The notes under the pieces were generated by a model. The model ran no database searches, was not told where the DNA came from, and saw nothing but the letters and a program-made list of their open reading frames with translations. A stretch of 33,527 nucleotides of DNA from Hellea sp. (GTDB lineage: Bacteria > Pseudomonadota > Alphaproteobacteria > Caulobacterales > Maricaulaceae): the NCBI GenBank assembly GCA_020629195.1, contig JAHDDT010000012.1, forward strand, positions 1 through 33,527. The letters run 5' to 3'. Within the stretch, counting starts at the first letter, position 1, and each line of letters opens with the position of its first letter. Of the stretch, positions 1 through 8,223 are shown piece by piece. Both the position numbers and the translations under genes were made by a program.

Positions 1-1241
1 AGGCTGATGTCGAGACCTTCATATTCTTGCTCTTCCGTGACGCGAAGGCCGAGCGTGAATTTCAGCACAGCAAGGATGATCGCGCTGGCAATGGCTGACC
101 ATGCCACAACTGCGGCTGTGCCTGTAAGCTGCACCATAAAGTCCCCGTCGCCTGTGCCGCCAAGAGCCGTAGATGACAGGAATGGGAGGAGTAAGATACC
201 AAGGATACCGCCCACGCCGTGAACCGCAAAGACGTCCAGACTGTCATCAATCTTAAGCTTGACGCGGATAAGGTGAACGGCGGCGTAGCAGAGAAGTCCA
301 CCCGCAAGGCCCATAAGTAAAGCGCCGCCCGGTCCAAGCACGCCTGCAGCGGGGGTGACGGTTGCAAGGCCAGCAATCGTTCCAGTTGCCGCGCCGACAA
401 GTGTTGGCTTCTTATTTGTAATCGCTTCGATTGCGACCCAGACTAATGTACCGACCGAGGCAGAGATATGGGTGACGAGAAGCGCCATGCCAGCTCCGCC
501 ATCCGCCGCGAGTTGTGAGCCGCCATTAAAGCCGAACCAACCCACCCAGAGCATAGACGCGCCGATCATAACAACGGCAGGACGATGCGGAACGGCAAGC
601 TCATGGGGGAAGCCTTTACGCTTACCGAGCATCATAACATAAACGAGGGCCGAGATACCCGCCGTAGCGTGAACGACTAAGCCGCCCGCGAAATCAACAA
701 CACCTTTTTCAGCCAGCCAGCCGCCGCCCCAAATCCAATTTGTCACGGGCGCATAGACAATAAGTAGCCAAAGCGCCGTAAAAATGAGGACCGGCAGAAA
801 TTTAACACGCTCCACAAAGGCGCCGACAATCAGGCCAGGTGTAATCACCGCAAAGGTCATTTGAAAGGCAAGGAAAACAGATTCAGGTATCGTGCCGCTA
901 ACAGCGTCGCGTCCAAGGCTTTTGAGGAACAGATTATCCAATCCGCCCCACCAGCCATTACCCGCCCCAAAGGCGATGGAATAGCCTGCGATAACCCACA
1001 CAATAGAGGCGAGGGCCGCAATGGCGTAAATTTTCATAAGGACGGAGAGATAGTTCTTCGCCCGAACAAGACCGCCATAAAACAGAGCCAAACCAGGAAG
1101 CGACATAAAGAGCACGAGCGCTGTCGCGGTTAAGATCCAAGCGGTGTCACCTGAGTTAACAGCAGCGTCTTGCGCTGCGGCTGTGGATGATGCGGCCATG
1201 GCCGCTGATAAGCCGATTAAGGCCTTTGATATTTTGTGCAT
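1..1241 (-). CDS. amtB: Ammonium transporter, Amt family (3' end cut by window edge)
   Basis: This is an inner-membrane channel for ammonium/ammonia. The frame is open from an ATG at 1241-1239 to base 1, giving 413 residues without a stop. A GAGGGG ribosome site lies 6 bases before the start. Residues 1-24 look like a cleavable signal peptide ending in AAAQ. Family landmarks are visible: FQMTFA (Phe130) and WFGFNGGSQ (Phe238) for the outer gate, and the twin pore histidines His191 (VVHATAG) and His341 (FAVHGVGG). The sequence is cut at EYEGLDIS, where the cytoplasmic tail that contacts PII begins, so tail and stop lie outside the window. The upstream neighbour on the same strand is a second Amt gene, separated by a terminator, so this gene probably has its own promoter. 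No glnK lies next to it on the visible side. Confidence 0.95.
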   Translation of the reverse strand, partial: MHKISKALIGLSAAMAASSTAAAQDAAVNSGDTAWILTATALVLFMSLPGLALFYGGLVRAKNYLSVLMKIYAIAALASIVWVIAGYSIAFGAGNGWWGGLDNLFLKSLGRDAVSGTIPESVFLAFQMTFAVITPGLIVGAFVERVKFLPVLIFTALWLLIVYAPVTNWIWGGGWLAEKGVVDFAGGLVVHATAGISALVYVMMLGKRKGFPHELAVPHRPAVVMIGASMLWVGWFGFNGGSQLAADGGAGMALLVTHISASVGTLVWVAIEAITNKKPTLVGAATGTIAGLATVTPAAGVLGPGGALLMGLAGGLLCYAAVHLIRVKLKIDDSLDVFAVHGVGGILGILLLPFLSSTALGGTGDGDFMVQLTGTAAVVAWSAIASAIILAVLKFTLGLRVTEEQEYEGLDIS

Positions 1242-1294
1242 AGCGATTCCCCTCGCATAATTATGTGTTGAAAATCCGTTAATATATGGGTGAC

Positions 1295-1310
1295 CCCGAC
1301 GGGAGTCGGG
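1295..1310 (-). promoter_or_regulatory. Leader hairpin upstream of amtB
   Basis: A perfect 6-bp inverted repeat, CCCGAC and GTCGGG around a 4-base loop, lies about 54 bases before the amtB start, between the upstream terminator and the ribosome site. It would form a compact GC-rich stem in the amtB leader. It has no U-run, so it is not a terminator by itself. A role in mRNA stability or leader regulation is only a guess. Confidence 0.35.
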
Positions 1311-1350
1311 CGGTTAATGCCCTTGGGGATGATAGTGCTGCGCCCAATAA

Positions 1351-1398
1351 TTAAACAAAAAAACCCCGACTTTGCACATATGCTGTGCAAGGCCGGGG
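1351..1398 (-). terminator. Intrinsic terminator of the upstream Amt gene
   Basis: Read on the minus strand, a CCCCG arm and a TTGCACA arm pair with TGTGCAA and CGGGG around a 5-base loop, with a short internal mismatch. The stem is followed by seven T residues and then GTTT. It lies about 90 bases after the stop of the 2789-1491 gene, so the two Amt genes are probably separate transcription units. The rest of the 249-base gap holds the leader hairpin listed separately. I saw no convincing sigma-54 -24/-12 promoter there. Confidence 0.8.
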
Positions 1399-1490
1399 AA
1401 GGTAATCGCTACTCTTTAGACAGAGCGCGAGGGGGAAAGATTGTGCGGCGGGGCTAAGATAGCCCCGGCCAAGTTCTGTGCATGAAGGGC

Positions 1491-2789
1491 TTAGCCGTTC
1501 ACAAATTCAGGGTAGGACGCGATACCGACTTCGTGGCTATCCAGTCCGTCATATTCTTCTTCGTCACTGACGCGGATGCCCATTGTGACTTTCAAGACCG
1601 TCCAGATGATGGCTGAGACGATGGAGACAAAGACACCAACCATGATGACGCCGACCAATTGTCCAACAAAGCTCGCATCGCCATTCGTCGCGGGAACAAT
1701 AAGTGTCCCGAAGATACCTGCCACCAAGTGTACAGGGATAGCGCCGACCACATCATCAATCTTAAGCTTGTCGAGAAGCGGAACTGTAAGACAGGCGAGA
1801 AGTGACCCTGCACCGCCGATTAAAAGCGCCGCTGGCACACTAGGTGTCAAAGGTTCAGCTGTAATCGCAACAAGACCTGCAAGCGCGCCATTCAAAGCCA
1901 TGGTTAAGTCAATCTTCTTATAACGTAGCTGCGTGTAAAGAACGGCGACCAAGACACCGGCAACAGCTGCCATATTCGTATTAACGAAAATCTTAGCAAT
2001 AGAGTCAGCATCAGAGATGGTGCCCATGGCGAGTTGTGACGCGCCGTTAAAGCCAAACCAACCCAGCCACAGAATAAAGACACCGAGCGTGGCAAGCGGC
2101 ATATTAGACCCCGGGATCGGATTTACCTTACCGTCAACATATTTGCCCTTACGTGCGCCAAGAATGATGGCACCGATGAGCGCGGCCCAGCCGCCTGTTG
2201 AGTGAACAAGGGTAGAGCCTGCAAAGTCAGAGAAGCCCCATTTGCTGTCGAGATAGCCTCCGCCCCATTCCCATGACCCGACGATAGGATAGATAATGCC
2301 TGTCAAAAAGACTGTGAATATAATGAAGGGCCAAAATTTAATACGCTCAGCAACTGTACCAGACACAATAGAGGCTGTTGTGGCGCAAAAGACCATTTGG
2401 AAAAACCAATCGGAATAAGATGAGTAGCCTGTTGCGGCATCTTCGGGGGTGAAGCTCATCACACCTATTGTGCCGAAAAATGTTCCGCCGCCATACATAA
2501 GGTTATACCCGACGACCCAAAACATGAGGCCGGCCACTGAATAAAGGCTAATATTTTTAAGGCACTGCATGGAGACGTTTTTCGTGCGGACGAGACCCGC
2601 TTCGAGCATAGCAAAGCCAGCCGCCATCCACATGACCAAAAAACCGCCAATCAAAAATAGCAAGGTGTTAAAGACAAAAGCGTCATTAGCCGCGAGGCTT
2701 TCAAGTGTGGGAGCATCTTGGCCCCAAGCGAGAGCCGGAATAGCGGCAATTGCCGCCGCTCCGCCCATTATTTTTGCGATCTTACGCAT
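1491..2789 (-). CDS. amt: Ammonium transporter, Amt family, second copy
   Basis: A complete 432-residue Amt protein. The ATG is preceded by a strong GGAAGGG ribosome site. Residues 1-23 form a signal peptide ending in ALAWGQ. Visible landmarks are FQMVFCATT (Phe134), GTVAERIKFW, WLGWFGFNGAS, and the pore histidines His196 (LVHSTGG) and His354 (IPVHLVAG). It ends with a short tail, EEYDGLDSHEVG and a terminal FVNG. It is clearly diverged from the amtB copy directly downstream, for example KNVSMQCLKN against KNYLSVLMKI in the same region. The pair therefore looks like an old duplication or two acquired subfamilies, not a fresh copy. PII proteins normally gate such channels, but no glnB or glnK lies nearby. 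GlnD, which modifies PII, is encoded about 21 kb away in this window. Confidence 0.95.
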   Translation of the reverse strand: MRKIAKIMGGAAAIAAIPALAWGQDAPTLESLAANDAFVFNTLLFLIGGFLVMWMAAGFAMLEAGLVRTKNVSMQCLKNISLYSVAGLMFWVVGYNLMYGGGTFFGTIGVMSFTPEDAATGYSSYSDWFFQMVFCATTASIVSGTVAERIKFWPFIIFTVFLTGIIYPIVGSWEWGGGYLDSKWGFSDFAGSTLVHSTGGWAALIGAIILGARKGKYVDGKVNPIPGSNMPLATLGVFILWLGWFGFNGASQLAMGTISDADSIAKIFVNTNMAAVAGVLVAVLYTQLRYKKIDLTMALNGALAGLVAITAEPLTPSVPAALLIGGAGSLLACLTVPLLDKLKIDDVVGAIPVHLVAGIFGTLIVPATNGDASFVGQLVGVIMVGVFVSIVSAIIWTVLKVTMGIRVSDEEEYDGLDSHEVGIASYPEFVNG

Positions 2790-2956
2790 AGGATTTCCCT
2801 TCCTTTAATTATTCGTAAAGCTGTTCTGTAAGCGCGAAGAGAAATGCGCGAGTCGTTGCAGGCTCTGTTCTAAAAAAGGGAGAGCTAAGGTTATTTTATG
2901 TGCGCGATAATTTCGAATCTGCTCTATTGTTGTGCAATCAGCTAAGAGAGACTTAT

Positions 2957-3310
2957 ATGCGCGGCGCTATCATTTATAAAATTCTTCGCCAATCCGAATG
3001 GGCGAAGCTAGAACGCCATGGCCGCTTTGACGGCAGTGAACATGATATCCGCGATGGATTCATTCATATGTCCACCGCTTCTCAATTACAGGGCACATTG
3101 GATAAGCACTACACACAAGGTGATGTTGTCATATTAGCAGCGGTACGACTGGCGGATGTGGAAGAGGGCGTGAAATGGGAAATTTCGCGCGGCGGGGAAA
3201 AGTTTCCGCATATTTATGGGGCGCTGCCTTTCAGCGCGGTCAAAGCACACTGGCCCTTGTCACCAGACCCCGAAGGACGATATGCGGTGGCTGATTTAAT
3301 AACGGAATAA
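2957..3310 (+). CDS. DUF952 family protein
   Basis: A 117-residue soluble protein of the DUF952 family, recognised by the opening IYKIL, the central DGFIHMSTASQL segment, and the end segment FPHIYGALPFSAV. The longer frame opens at 2900, but the ATG at 2957 is preferred: AGAGAG lies about 6 bases upstream and the family typically begins with a few residues before IYKIL. Its biochemical role is unknown. Placement next to pyrD recurs in alphaproteobacteria, and here the gap to pyrD is only 13 bases, so they are probably cotranscribed. It has no signal peptide or membrane segment, so it should be cytoplasmic. Confidence 0.85.
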   Translation: MRGAIIYKILRQSEWAKLERHGRFDGSEHDIRDGFIHMSTASQLQGTLDKHYTQGDVVILAAVRLADVEEGVKWEISRGGEKFPHIYGALPFSAVKAHWPLSPDPEGRYAVADLITE

Positions 3311-3323
3311 GGTTGGGCCCAAT

Positions 3324-4382
3324 ATGTCACTTTTTTACAAAATGGGTACGGCTGGGATGCGGATGCTCCCCGCCGAAGCCGCGCATAAGACAACGATAAA
3401 AGCGCTGCGGGCGGGCTTGGGGCCCGTCGCAATTAAAACGGCTTCACCCGAACTCGTGACACATATTGGCGGTTTGACGCTGCCTAATCCTGTCGGTCTT
3501 GCTGCGGGGTTTGATAAAGACTGCCAAGTGCCAGACGCCATGCTCGCGGCTGGGTTTGGTTTTGTCGAATGCGGAACGGTCACGCCACGTCCTCAAATCG
3601 GTAATCCCAAGCCGCGCCTCTTTCGCCTCATAGAGGATAAAGCCGTCATCAACCGTATGGGGTTTAATAATGGCGGACTGGAAGATTTCAAATCTCGCCT
3701 GACGGCGCGGCAGGGAAAAGACGGTATTGTCGGCGCGAATTTAGGCGCGAATAAAGACAGCGCGGATAGGGTTGAGGATTATGTGAAGGGGCTGAAATCA
3801 CTTTGGGGTCTCTCGGATTATTTCACCATCAATATTAGCTCGCCTAACACGCCAGGTTTGCGGGACCTTCAAAATGAAAATGCGATGGATGAGCTCTTGG
3901 GCCGCATTGCTGAAGCCCGCGCCGAGCTGACCGGGGATAGGCCAAGCTATCCGATATTTTTAAAAGTCGCACCTGATGTCGATATGGGAGAGATAGAGCG
4001 CATCGTTCAGCAAGCGCGAACCTATGGCATGAATGCGATTATCGTGAGTAATACAACGATTGCGCGGCCTGATACATTGCAAAGCCAGCACAAAGGTGAA
4101 GGCGGAGGCCTCTCTGGGGCGCCGCTTTTCGAAAAATCGACAGAGATTCTAAAAGAGTTTTACGCGGCAGCAGAGGGCAAAATTGATCTCATCGGTGTGG
4201 GCGGGATCAGCAATGGCGCGCAGGCCTATGCGAAAATACGCGCGGGCGCCAAAGCCGTGCAGCTTTATTCCGCGCTCGTCTTTCAAGGGCCAGGGTTAGT
4301 CACAGAGATAAACCGCGATTTAAAAGCGCGATTGAAAGCCGATGGGTTTAAGACGATTGGCGAAGCGGTAGGGCAGCGTTAA
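3324..4382 (+). CDS. pyrD: Dihydroorotate dehydrogenase (quinone), class 2
   Basis: Oxidises dihydroorotate to orotate in pyrimidine synthesis, passing electrons through FMN to quinone at the inner membrane. The 352-residue length fits class 2 enzymes. The N-terminal helix region (about 1-45) matches the quinone-facing extension. Visible motifs are NPVGLAAGFDKD (55-66), NRMGFNNGG (110-118), and NISSPNTPGLR (170-180), whose second serine, Ser173, is the class 2 catalytic base by alignment with the E. coli motif. FMN phosphate-binding segments follow: VSNTT, GGLSGAPLFEKST and GVGGISNGAQA. It follows the DUF952 gene at 13 bases. It ends only 4 bases from the convergent stop of the GNAT gene, with no terminator between them. 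Confidence 0.97.
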   Translation: MSLFYKMGTAGMRMLPAEAAHKTTIKALRAGLGPVAIKTASPELVTHIGGLTLPNPVGLAAGFDKDCQVPDAMLAAGFGFVECGTVTPRPQIGNPKPRLFRLIEDKAVINRMGFNNGGLEDFKSRLTARQGKDGIVGANLGANKDSADRVEDYVKGLKSLWGLSDYFTINISSPNTPGLRDLQNENAMDELLGRIAEARAELTGDRPSYPIFLKVAPDVDMGEIERIVQQARTYGMNAIIVSNTTIARPDTLQSQHKGEGGGLSGAPLFEKSTEILKEFYAAAEGKIDLIGVGGISNGAQAYAKIRAGAKAVQLYSALVFQGPGLVTEINRDLKARLKADGFKTIGEAVGQR

Positions 4383-4386
4383 GTGA

Positions 4387-4842
4387 TTAAATCTCTTTCG
4401 TCATAAAGACGGAATACTCGCTGTCTTCATAATTACCAAAGGGGCCGCATTCTTCAAAACCGAAACGCTTATAGAGCTTCAGGGCGGGCGTAAAATATTG
4501 CCCGGGATGCGTTTCAAGAGAGAGGCGTTTATAACCGCGCTGTTCAGCGAATTTCGTCATGTGATAAAGCAAAGCTGCGCTTACGCCGCGGCGACGGAAG
4601 CGGCGATCCGTATGCATAGATTTTATTTCGCCATGTGTCGCATCGAGCTCTCGGACCGCGCCGCAGCCCGTGAGCGTTTCACCCTCCCAGACGGAGAAAA
4701 ATGTGACGTCCTCACTTTGTAGTCCCTCTAAATCAAGGGCATTGGATATGTTTATATTATCATTGGCCACCATTTCATTATGATGTGTCACGACAAGGGC
4801 GCGGACATCGGGGTGTGTCAGATTATCAACTTTAATATCCAT
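4387..4842 (-). CDS. GNAT family N-acetyltransferase
   Basis: A 151-residue single-domain acetyltransferase. The acetyl-CoA pyrophosphate-binding motif is RRRGVSAALL (83-92), followed by a helix and LSLETHPGQYFTPALKLYKRFGFEECGPFG split across strands 5 to 6, where LYKRFGF is the typical motif B end. GCGAVREL and GEIKSMHTDRRF form strand 4. The substrate cannot be read from sequence; it resembles the small-molecule or amino-acid acetyltransferase branch more than RimI. It is the last gene of a minus-strand block and overlaps the end of the MATE exporter gene by 11 bases, so translation is probably coupled. An exporter paired with an acetyltransferase suggests detoxification, but that is an inference. 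Confidence 0.85.
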   Translation of the reverse strand: MDIKVDNLTHPDVRALVVTHHNEMVANDNINISNALDLEGLQSEDVTFFSVWEGETLTGCGAVRELDATHGEIKSMHTDRRFRRRGVSAALLYHMTKFAEQRGYKRLSLETHPGQYFTPALKLYKRFGFEECGPFGNYEDSEYSVFMTKEI

Positions 4843-6181
4843 TTTCGTCGTCCATGTGTTTGCGAATCTTTGGAACGTATAAACAAAGTGTTACAGCTCT
4901 TGCTATATAATACGTTAAGAAAGCTAACCAAATACCATCTTTATCGAATTTTGGGGTTAATACGTGATGGGCGGTGATGTAGATGACAACCGCAGCGATA
5001 CCCGCATTGCGCATTTCGCGCGTATGGGTGGTGCCAATAAAAATACCATCGAGCTGCCAAGCCGCAAATCCAACAATGGGCGCGAGGGCGCAATAGGGCA
5101 GATATCTTGTCGCGCTAGAAATGACCTCTGGGTCTTTGGATAGCATAGCGATAAAATAGGGCCCGCCAAAGAAAATAAGCGCGCCTATCAAAATAGCAAA
5201 GGCAGCGGAAAACTCCGTCGTGAGCCGAATGGCTCTATCAAAGCGGGCTTTATTTTTCGCCCCATAAGCGGCGCCTGTGACGGCTTCTGCGGTGTGGGCG
5301 AAGGCATCTAAGACGAGGGCGACCATGGTAATGAATTGCATGAGGATATGGTAACCCGCCAAGAAGACGACACCTTCTGCTGCGGCGGCATTGCCAAAGA
5401 AACTAAAGCCCAACGTCAGGCACATGGTGCGGATAAAAATATTGCTGTTGGTAATGCCAAGTTTTCTTAAGGCAGCCGTATTGAGAAGAGCCGATTTGCT
5501 CAGGGCTTCACGCCTAAAACCGCCGCGTGTTTTGATGGCGGTATAGGCCAGGTAAAGCCCCGCAACTAGCCCGCCCCATTCTGCGATGGCCGAGGCAATC
5601 CCAACACCCCAAAGCCCCCAGCCTAATTGAATAACAAATATCGGGGATAATATAATGTTGATGAGGTTCAGGATGATCTGCATTTTCAGCGCAAGACCCG
5701 AGCGGCTAATCCCCACAAACCATCCCATCAAAGCAATAGAGGCGAGCGTTGCAGGGAGGCCCCAAAGTCTTGCACCAATATAAGTGGCCGCCGCGCTTTC
5801 GACATCTGGCGTGCCCGTAAAGATTTTAAACGCCCCCGCGACAAGCGGTATTTGAGCTGCGAAAATAAGAAGCCCAATGAAAAAGCCTAAGGGCACGGCG
5901 CGAGCCAGATGCGCCTGCACGCCGCCTTCATCTTTTGCGCCGTCGCTTTGGGCAGCGAGGCCCGCTGTGCTCATGCGCAGAAAGCCAAACCCCCAATAAG
6001 CAATGGCATATATAACAGCCCCAAGCCCAATTCCTGCTAAAGCGGTGGTCGTGCTATAGCGCCCAATCACAAATGTATCGACGAGTCCGACAATAGGCGC
6101 AGCCGCATTGGCGAGCATGATCGGCCAGCTCTGTGTGAAGATGTTTTTGCGCGTTAGCGCGATACCGCCTGCGGAGGACAT
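4832..6181 (-). CDS. MATE family efflux transporter, DinF-like
   Basis: A 449-residue multidrug and toxin extrusion protein with about twelve hydrophobic segments arranged as two similar halves. The first helix region, QSWPIMLANAAAPIVGLVD, and the following DTFVIGRYSTTTALAGIGLG are typical of the MatE domain. FAHTAEAVTGAAYGAKNK marks the start of the second half and is characteristic of the DinF branch. Export would be driven by a sodium or proton gradient. It starts 12 bases after the stop of a thioesterase gene and overlaps the GNAT gene at its own 3' end. The substrate is unknown. No SOS box was recognised nearby that would match the damage-inducible naming of dinF. Confidence 0.92.
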   Translation of the reverse strand: MSSAGGIALTRKNIFTQSWPIMLANAAAPIVGLVDTFVIGRYSTTTALAGIGLGAVIYAIAYWGFGFLRMSTAGLAAQSDGAKDEGGVQAHLARAVPLGFFIGLLIFAAQIPLVAGAFKIFTGTPDVESAAATYIGARLWGLPATLASIALMGWFVGISRSGLALKMQIILNLINIILSPIFVIQLGWGLWGVGIASAIAEWGGLVAGLYLAYTAIKTRGGFRREALSKSALLNTAALRKLGITNSNIFIRTMCLTLGFSFFGNAAAAEGVVFLAGYHILMQFITMVALVLDAFAHTAEAVTGAAYGAKNKARFDRAIRLTTEFSAAFAILIGALIFFGGPYFIAMLSKDPEVISSATRYLPYCALAPIVGFAAWQLDGIFIGTTHTREMRNAGIAAVVIYITAHHVLTPKFDKDGIWLAFLTYYIARAVTLCLYVPKIRKHMDDENGY

Positions 6182-6193
6182 TGAGTTCAGACC

Positions 6194-6610
6194 TTAATCT
6201 TTCTTGGCCATAAGGTAATGACCGTGCATGGCCGCAATAGGTTTATCATAATCGTCTTGCCACGCCTGCACACGGACATTAGCGACGCGGCTGCCTTGTT
6301 TAAAGATAACGGCGCGAGCATAGGTGTCTTTGGGATTACCCTTGCGCAAATAATCAACATTGATGCCGATAGGTTTAGGCAAGCCTTGCCCTTCCTCTTG
6401 CTCAATCATGAGCTGGACAATAGCGGCCATCTCCATAAGCCCGCTAATCGCGCCCCCATGTAAGGCGGGCAGCGTGGGGTTTCCAATATTGCTGTCCACA
6501 TAGGGCATGATCAACGTAAATTCCTCGCCGATAAAAAGAGGCTTAACGCCCAGACTTTGCGCGTAAGGAATACGGAGAAGCGCTTTGGCAATTTTGTCAT
6601 GCCCTACCAT
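6194..6610 (-). CDS. PaaI-like hotdog-fold thioesterase (138 aa)
   Basis: A hotdog-fold acyl-CoA thioesterase-like protein. The catalytic loop is HGGAISGLMEMA, with His51, Gly52, Gly53 and acidic Glu60 on the central helix. The closing strands are INVDYLRKGNPKDTYARAVIF and a terminal GHYLMAKK. It overlaps the preceding, related thioesterase by 7 bases. Glu where that neighbour has Asp68 suggests the two copies differ in catalytic detail or substrate. A tetramer or heteromer with the neighbour is possible but cannot be shown here. Acyl substrate unknown; cytoplasmic. Confidence 0.87.
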   Translation of the reverse strand: MVGHDKIAKALLRIPYAQSLGVKPLFIGEEFTLIMPYVDSNIGNPTLPALHGGAISGLMEMAAIVQLMIEQEEGQGLPKPIGINVDYLRKGNPKDTYARAVIFKQGSRVANVRVQAWQDDYDKPIAAMHGHYLMAKKD

Positions 6611-7065
6611 GACTTTACGCCCTTCTTACGAGCACCAGTGGCCATGAAGGTCGCTTGTGCTGTGGCCACAGGGTCTGTCTCGTCGCCGTCATGCGCAACA
6701 GCTCTGAGGAAAGCGACATGTTTGGTGGCTTTGTAACAATGGGCTTGCGCAATGATGGTTTCGCCTGGTTTGGCGGCGCGCATATAATCAATGGACAGGT
6801 TAAGTGTCGCGCAGGCACTCGGCTCCTCAAAACCTGCAATCGCCGCAAAGCCGCAAGTCTGGTCAAGCAATGTTGTGACAGCGCCGCCATGCATGACGCG
6901 GGTTTCAGGGTCCCCGATTAGCTCAGGGTTATAAGGGAGGCTCATGGTGGCTCGGCCTTTATCAACGGCGACAAATTTAATGCCGAGCTTTTTTCCATGT
7001 GGGGTATGTTCAACGAGGCTTGGCCCCATTTCCCATAATTGTTGTATAAATTCGCTATTCGGCAT
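6604..7065 (-). CDS. PaaI-like hotdog-fold thioesterase (153 aa)
   Basis: A second hotdog thioesterase. The active-site motif is MHGGAVTTLLDQTCGFAA, with His59, Gly60, Gly61 and Asp68, the classic PaaI HGG...D/E pattern. SIDYMRAAKPGETIIAQA forms the next strands and AQATFMATG the last. Its start lies 21 bases after the stop of the beta-lactamase-fold gene. It overlaps the following thioesterase by 7 bases, so the pair is almost certainly cotranslated. Such enzymes hydrolyse aryl- or acyl-CoA esters; the exact ester cannot be deduced. Same-strand neighbours include a serine hydrolase, so the block could handle esters or acyl groups, which is an inference. Confidence 0.88.
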   Translation of the reverse strand: MPNSEFIQQLWEMGPSLVEHTPHGKKLGIKFVAVDKGRATMSLPYNPELIGDPETRVMHGGAVTTLLDQTCGFAAIAGFEEPSACATLNLSIDYMRAAKPGETIIAQAHCYKATKHVAFLRAVAHDGDETDPVATAQATFMATGARKKGVKSW

Positions 7066-7086
7066 GTGTCCCTCCCGAGGCTCTGC

Positions 7087-8223
7087 TTAGAGACAATTAT
7101 AGAGCGCGTCTATCATGCGGCGAGGTCTCATGTCGCCCAATAAGGTGTTTTCTTGACGGTTCATAACATAAGCGCCGTGAAGGCCCGTTACAGGATCTGC
7201 GAAAACACAAGATCCGCCCCAGCCGCTATGACCCACGGTCTGCGCATTGGGGCCGTAAAAATAATTAGGCGCGTTACGCATCACGCCTGCGGCAAAGTCT
7301 ATATCAAATGGCAAAACAAGATTACGGCCTGAGATACGGGATTTGCTCAGGGCAAGCACAATATCTTCGGACAGATATTTTGTATCGCCAATATTTCCGT
7401 CCACAGCTAGCTGCATGACGCGCGCGAGGCCTTTGGCGGTGGCTTGGCAATTGCTGCCCGCAAATTCAGCTTCTCGCCATTCGCTCTCGGGTCGACCACC
7501 GGGTGCGGCGCTTTTGCTCATAAAGGCGGCTTTGGTCGCGGCGTTCATCTCGCCTAAATCCGCCAGAGCTTTGGGTTTAATCATTTGAGCGCAGCGCTCA
7601 TGTTCGGAAAGGGGTAAACCAATCCAGACATCAATCTCATTGGGCGCGCAAATATCTTCTCGCAAGATACGGCCCAAGCTGCGCATGTCTTTGTCAGCGC
7701 GGCGTGCAATCTCCCCCGCTAAGAATCCATAAGTGACAGGATGATAGCCGCTGGTTGAAGCAGGCGGAAAGATGGGCTCTTGCGCGGCAAGCTCTGCGCA
7801 GGTCTTATCCCAGTCATACCAATCTTCTTTCATCCAATCTGGATTCGTAATTCCCGATAGTCCAGCCTGATGTGACATGACTTGCGCAATTGTTAGCTCA
7901 CCTTTGCCGTTAGCCGCAAATTCCGGCCAAAGGGTTGCGACAAGCTGATTATAGCCCAGACGGTCTTGATCCGCGAGATGCGCAATAACCATAGCGGCCA
8001 TAGCTTTGCCAGATGAGAACACTGAAAAAAGTGTCTTTGATGTAACAGCGCGTGTCTCTTTTCGATCCGCCCACCCGCCTTTCATGTCGATGAGAGGCTT
8101 TCCATTTTGAAAAACATAAAATTGAGCGCCATGTTCTAAGCCGTCTTCGAAATTGGCTTTAAAGGCATCCGCTACGACTTCGAAGCCAGACGCGGCAAAT
8201 ATATCAAAGGGAATTGAGGTCAT
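7087..8223 (-). CDS. Serine hydrolase, class C beta-lactamase/EstB-type fold
   Basis: A 378-residue penicillin-binding-like serine hydrolase without an obvious signal peptide, so probably a cytoplasmic esterase and not a secreted beta-lactamase. The SxxK motif is SSGK (Ser70, Lys73) in LFSVFSSGKAMAA. The tyrosine motif is in SGYHPVTYGFLAGE (Tyr160 likely). The third motif, HSGWGG, appears near the C terminus where KTG sits in true beta-lactamases. The HSG form is common in EstB-like esterases. MSHQAGL is another conserved family segment. The start overlaps the stop of the pyridoxal kinase-like gene by 4 bases (ATGA). The physiological ester is unknown. Confidence 0.88.
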   Translation of the reverse strand: MTSIPFDIFAASGFEVVADAFKANFEDGLEHGAQFYVFQNGKPLIDMKGGWADRKETRAVTSKTLFSVFSSGKAMAAMVIAHLADQDRLGYNQLVATLWPEFAANGKGELTIAQVMSHQAGLSGITNPDWMKEDWYDWDKTCAELAAQEPIFPPASTSGYHPVTYGFLAGEIARRADKDMRSLGRILREDICAPNEIDVWIGLPLSEHERCAQMIKPKALADLGEMNAATKAAFMSKSAAPGGRPESEWREAEFAGSNCQATAKGLARVMQLAVDGNIGDTKYLSEDIVLALSKSRISGRNLVLPFDIDFAAGVMRNAPNYFYGPNAQTVGHSGWGGSCVFADPVTGLHGAYVMNRQENTLLGDMRPRRMIDALYNCL

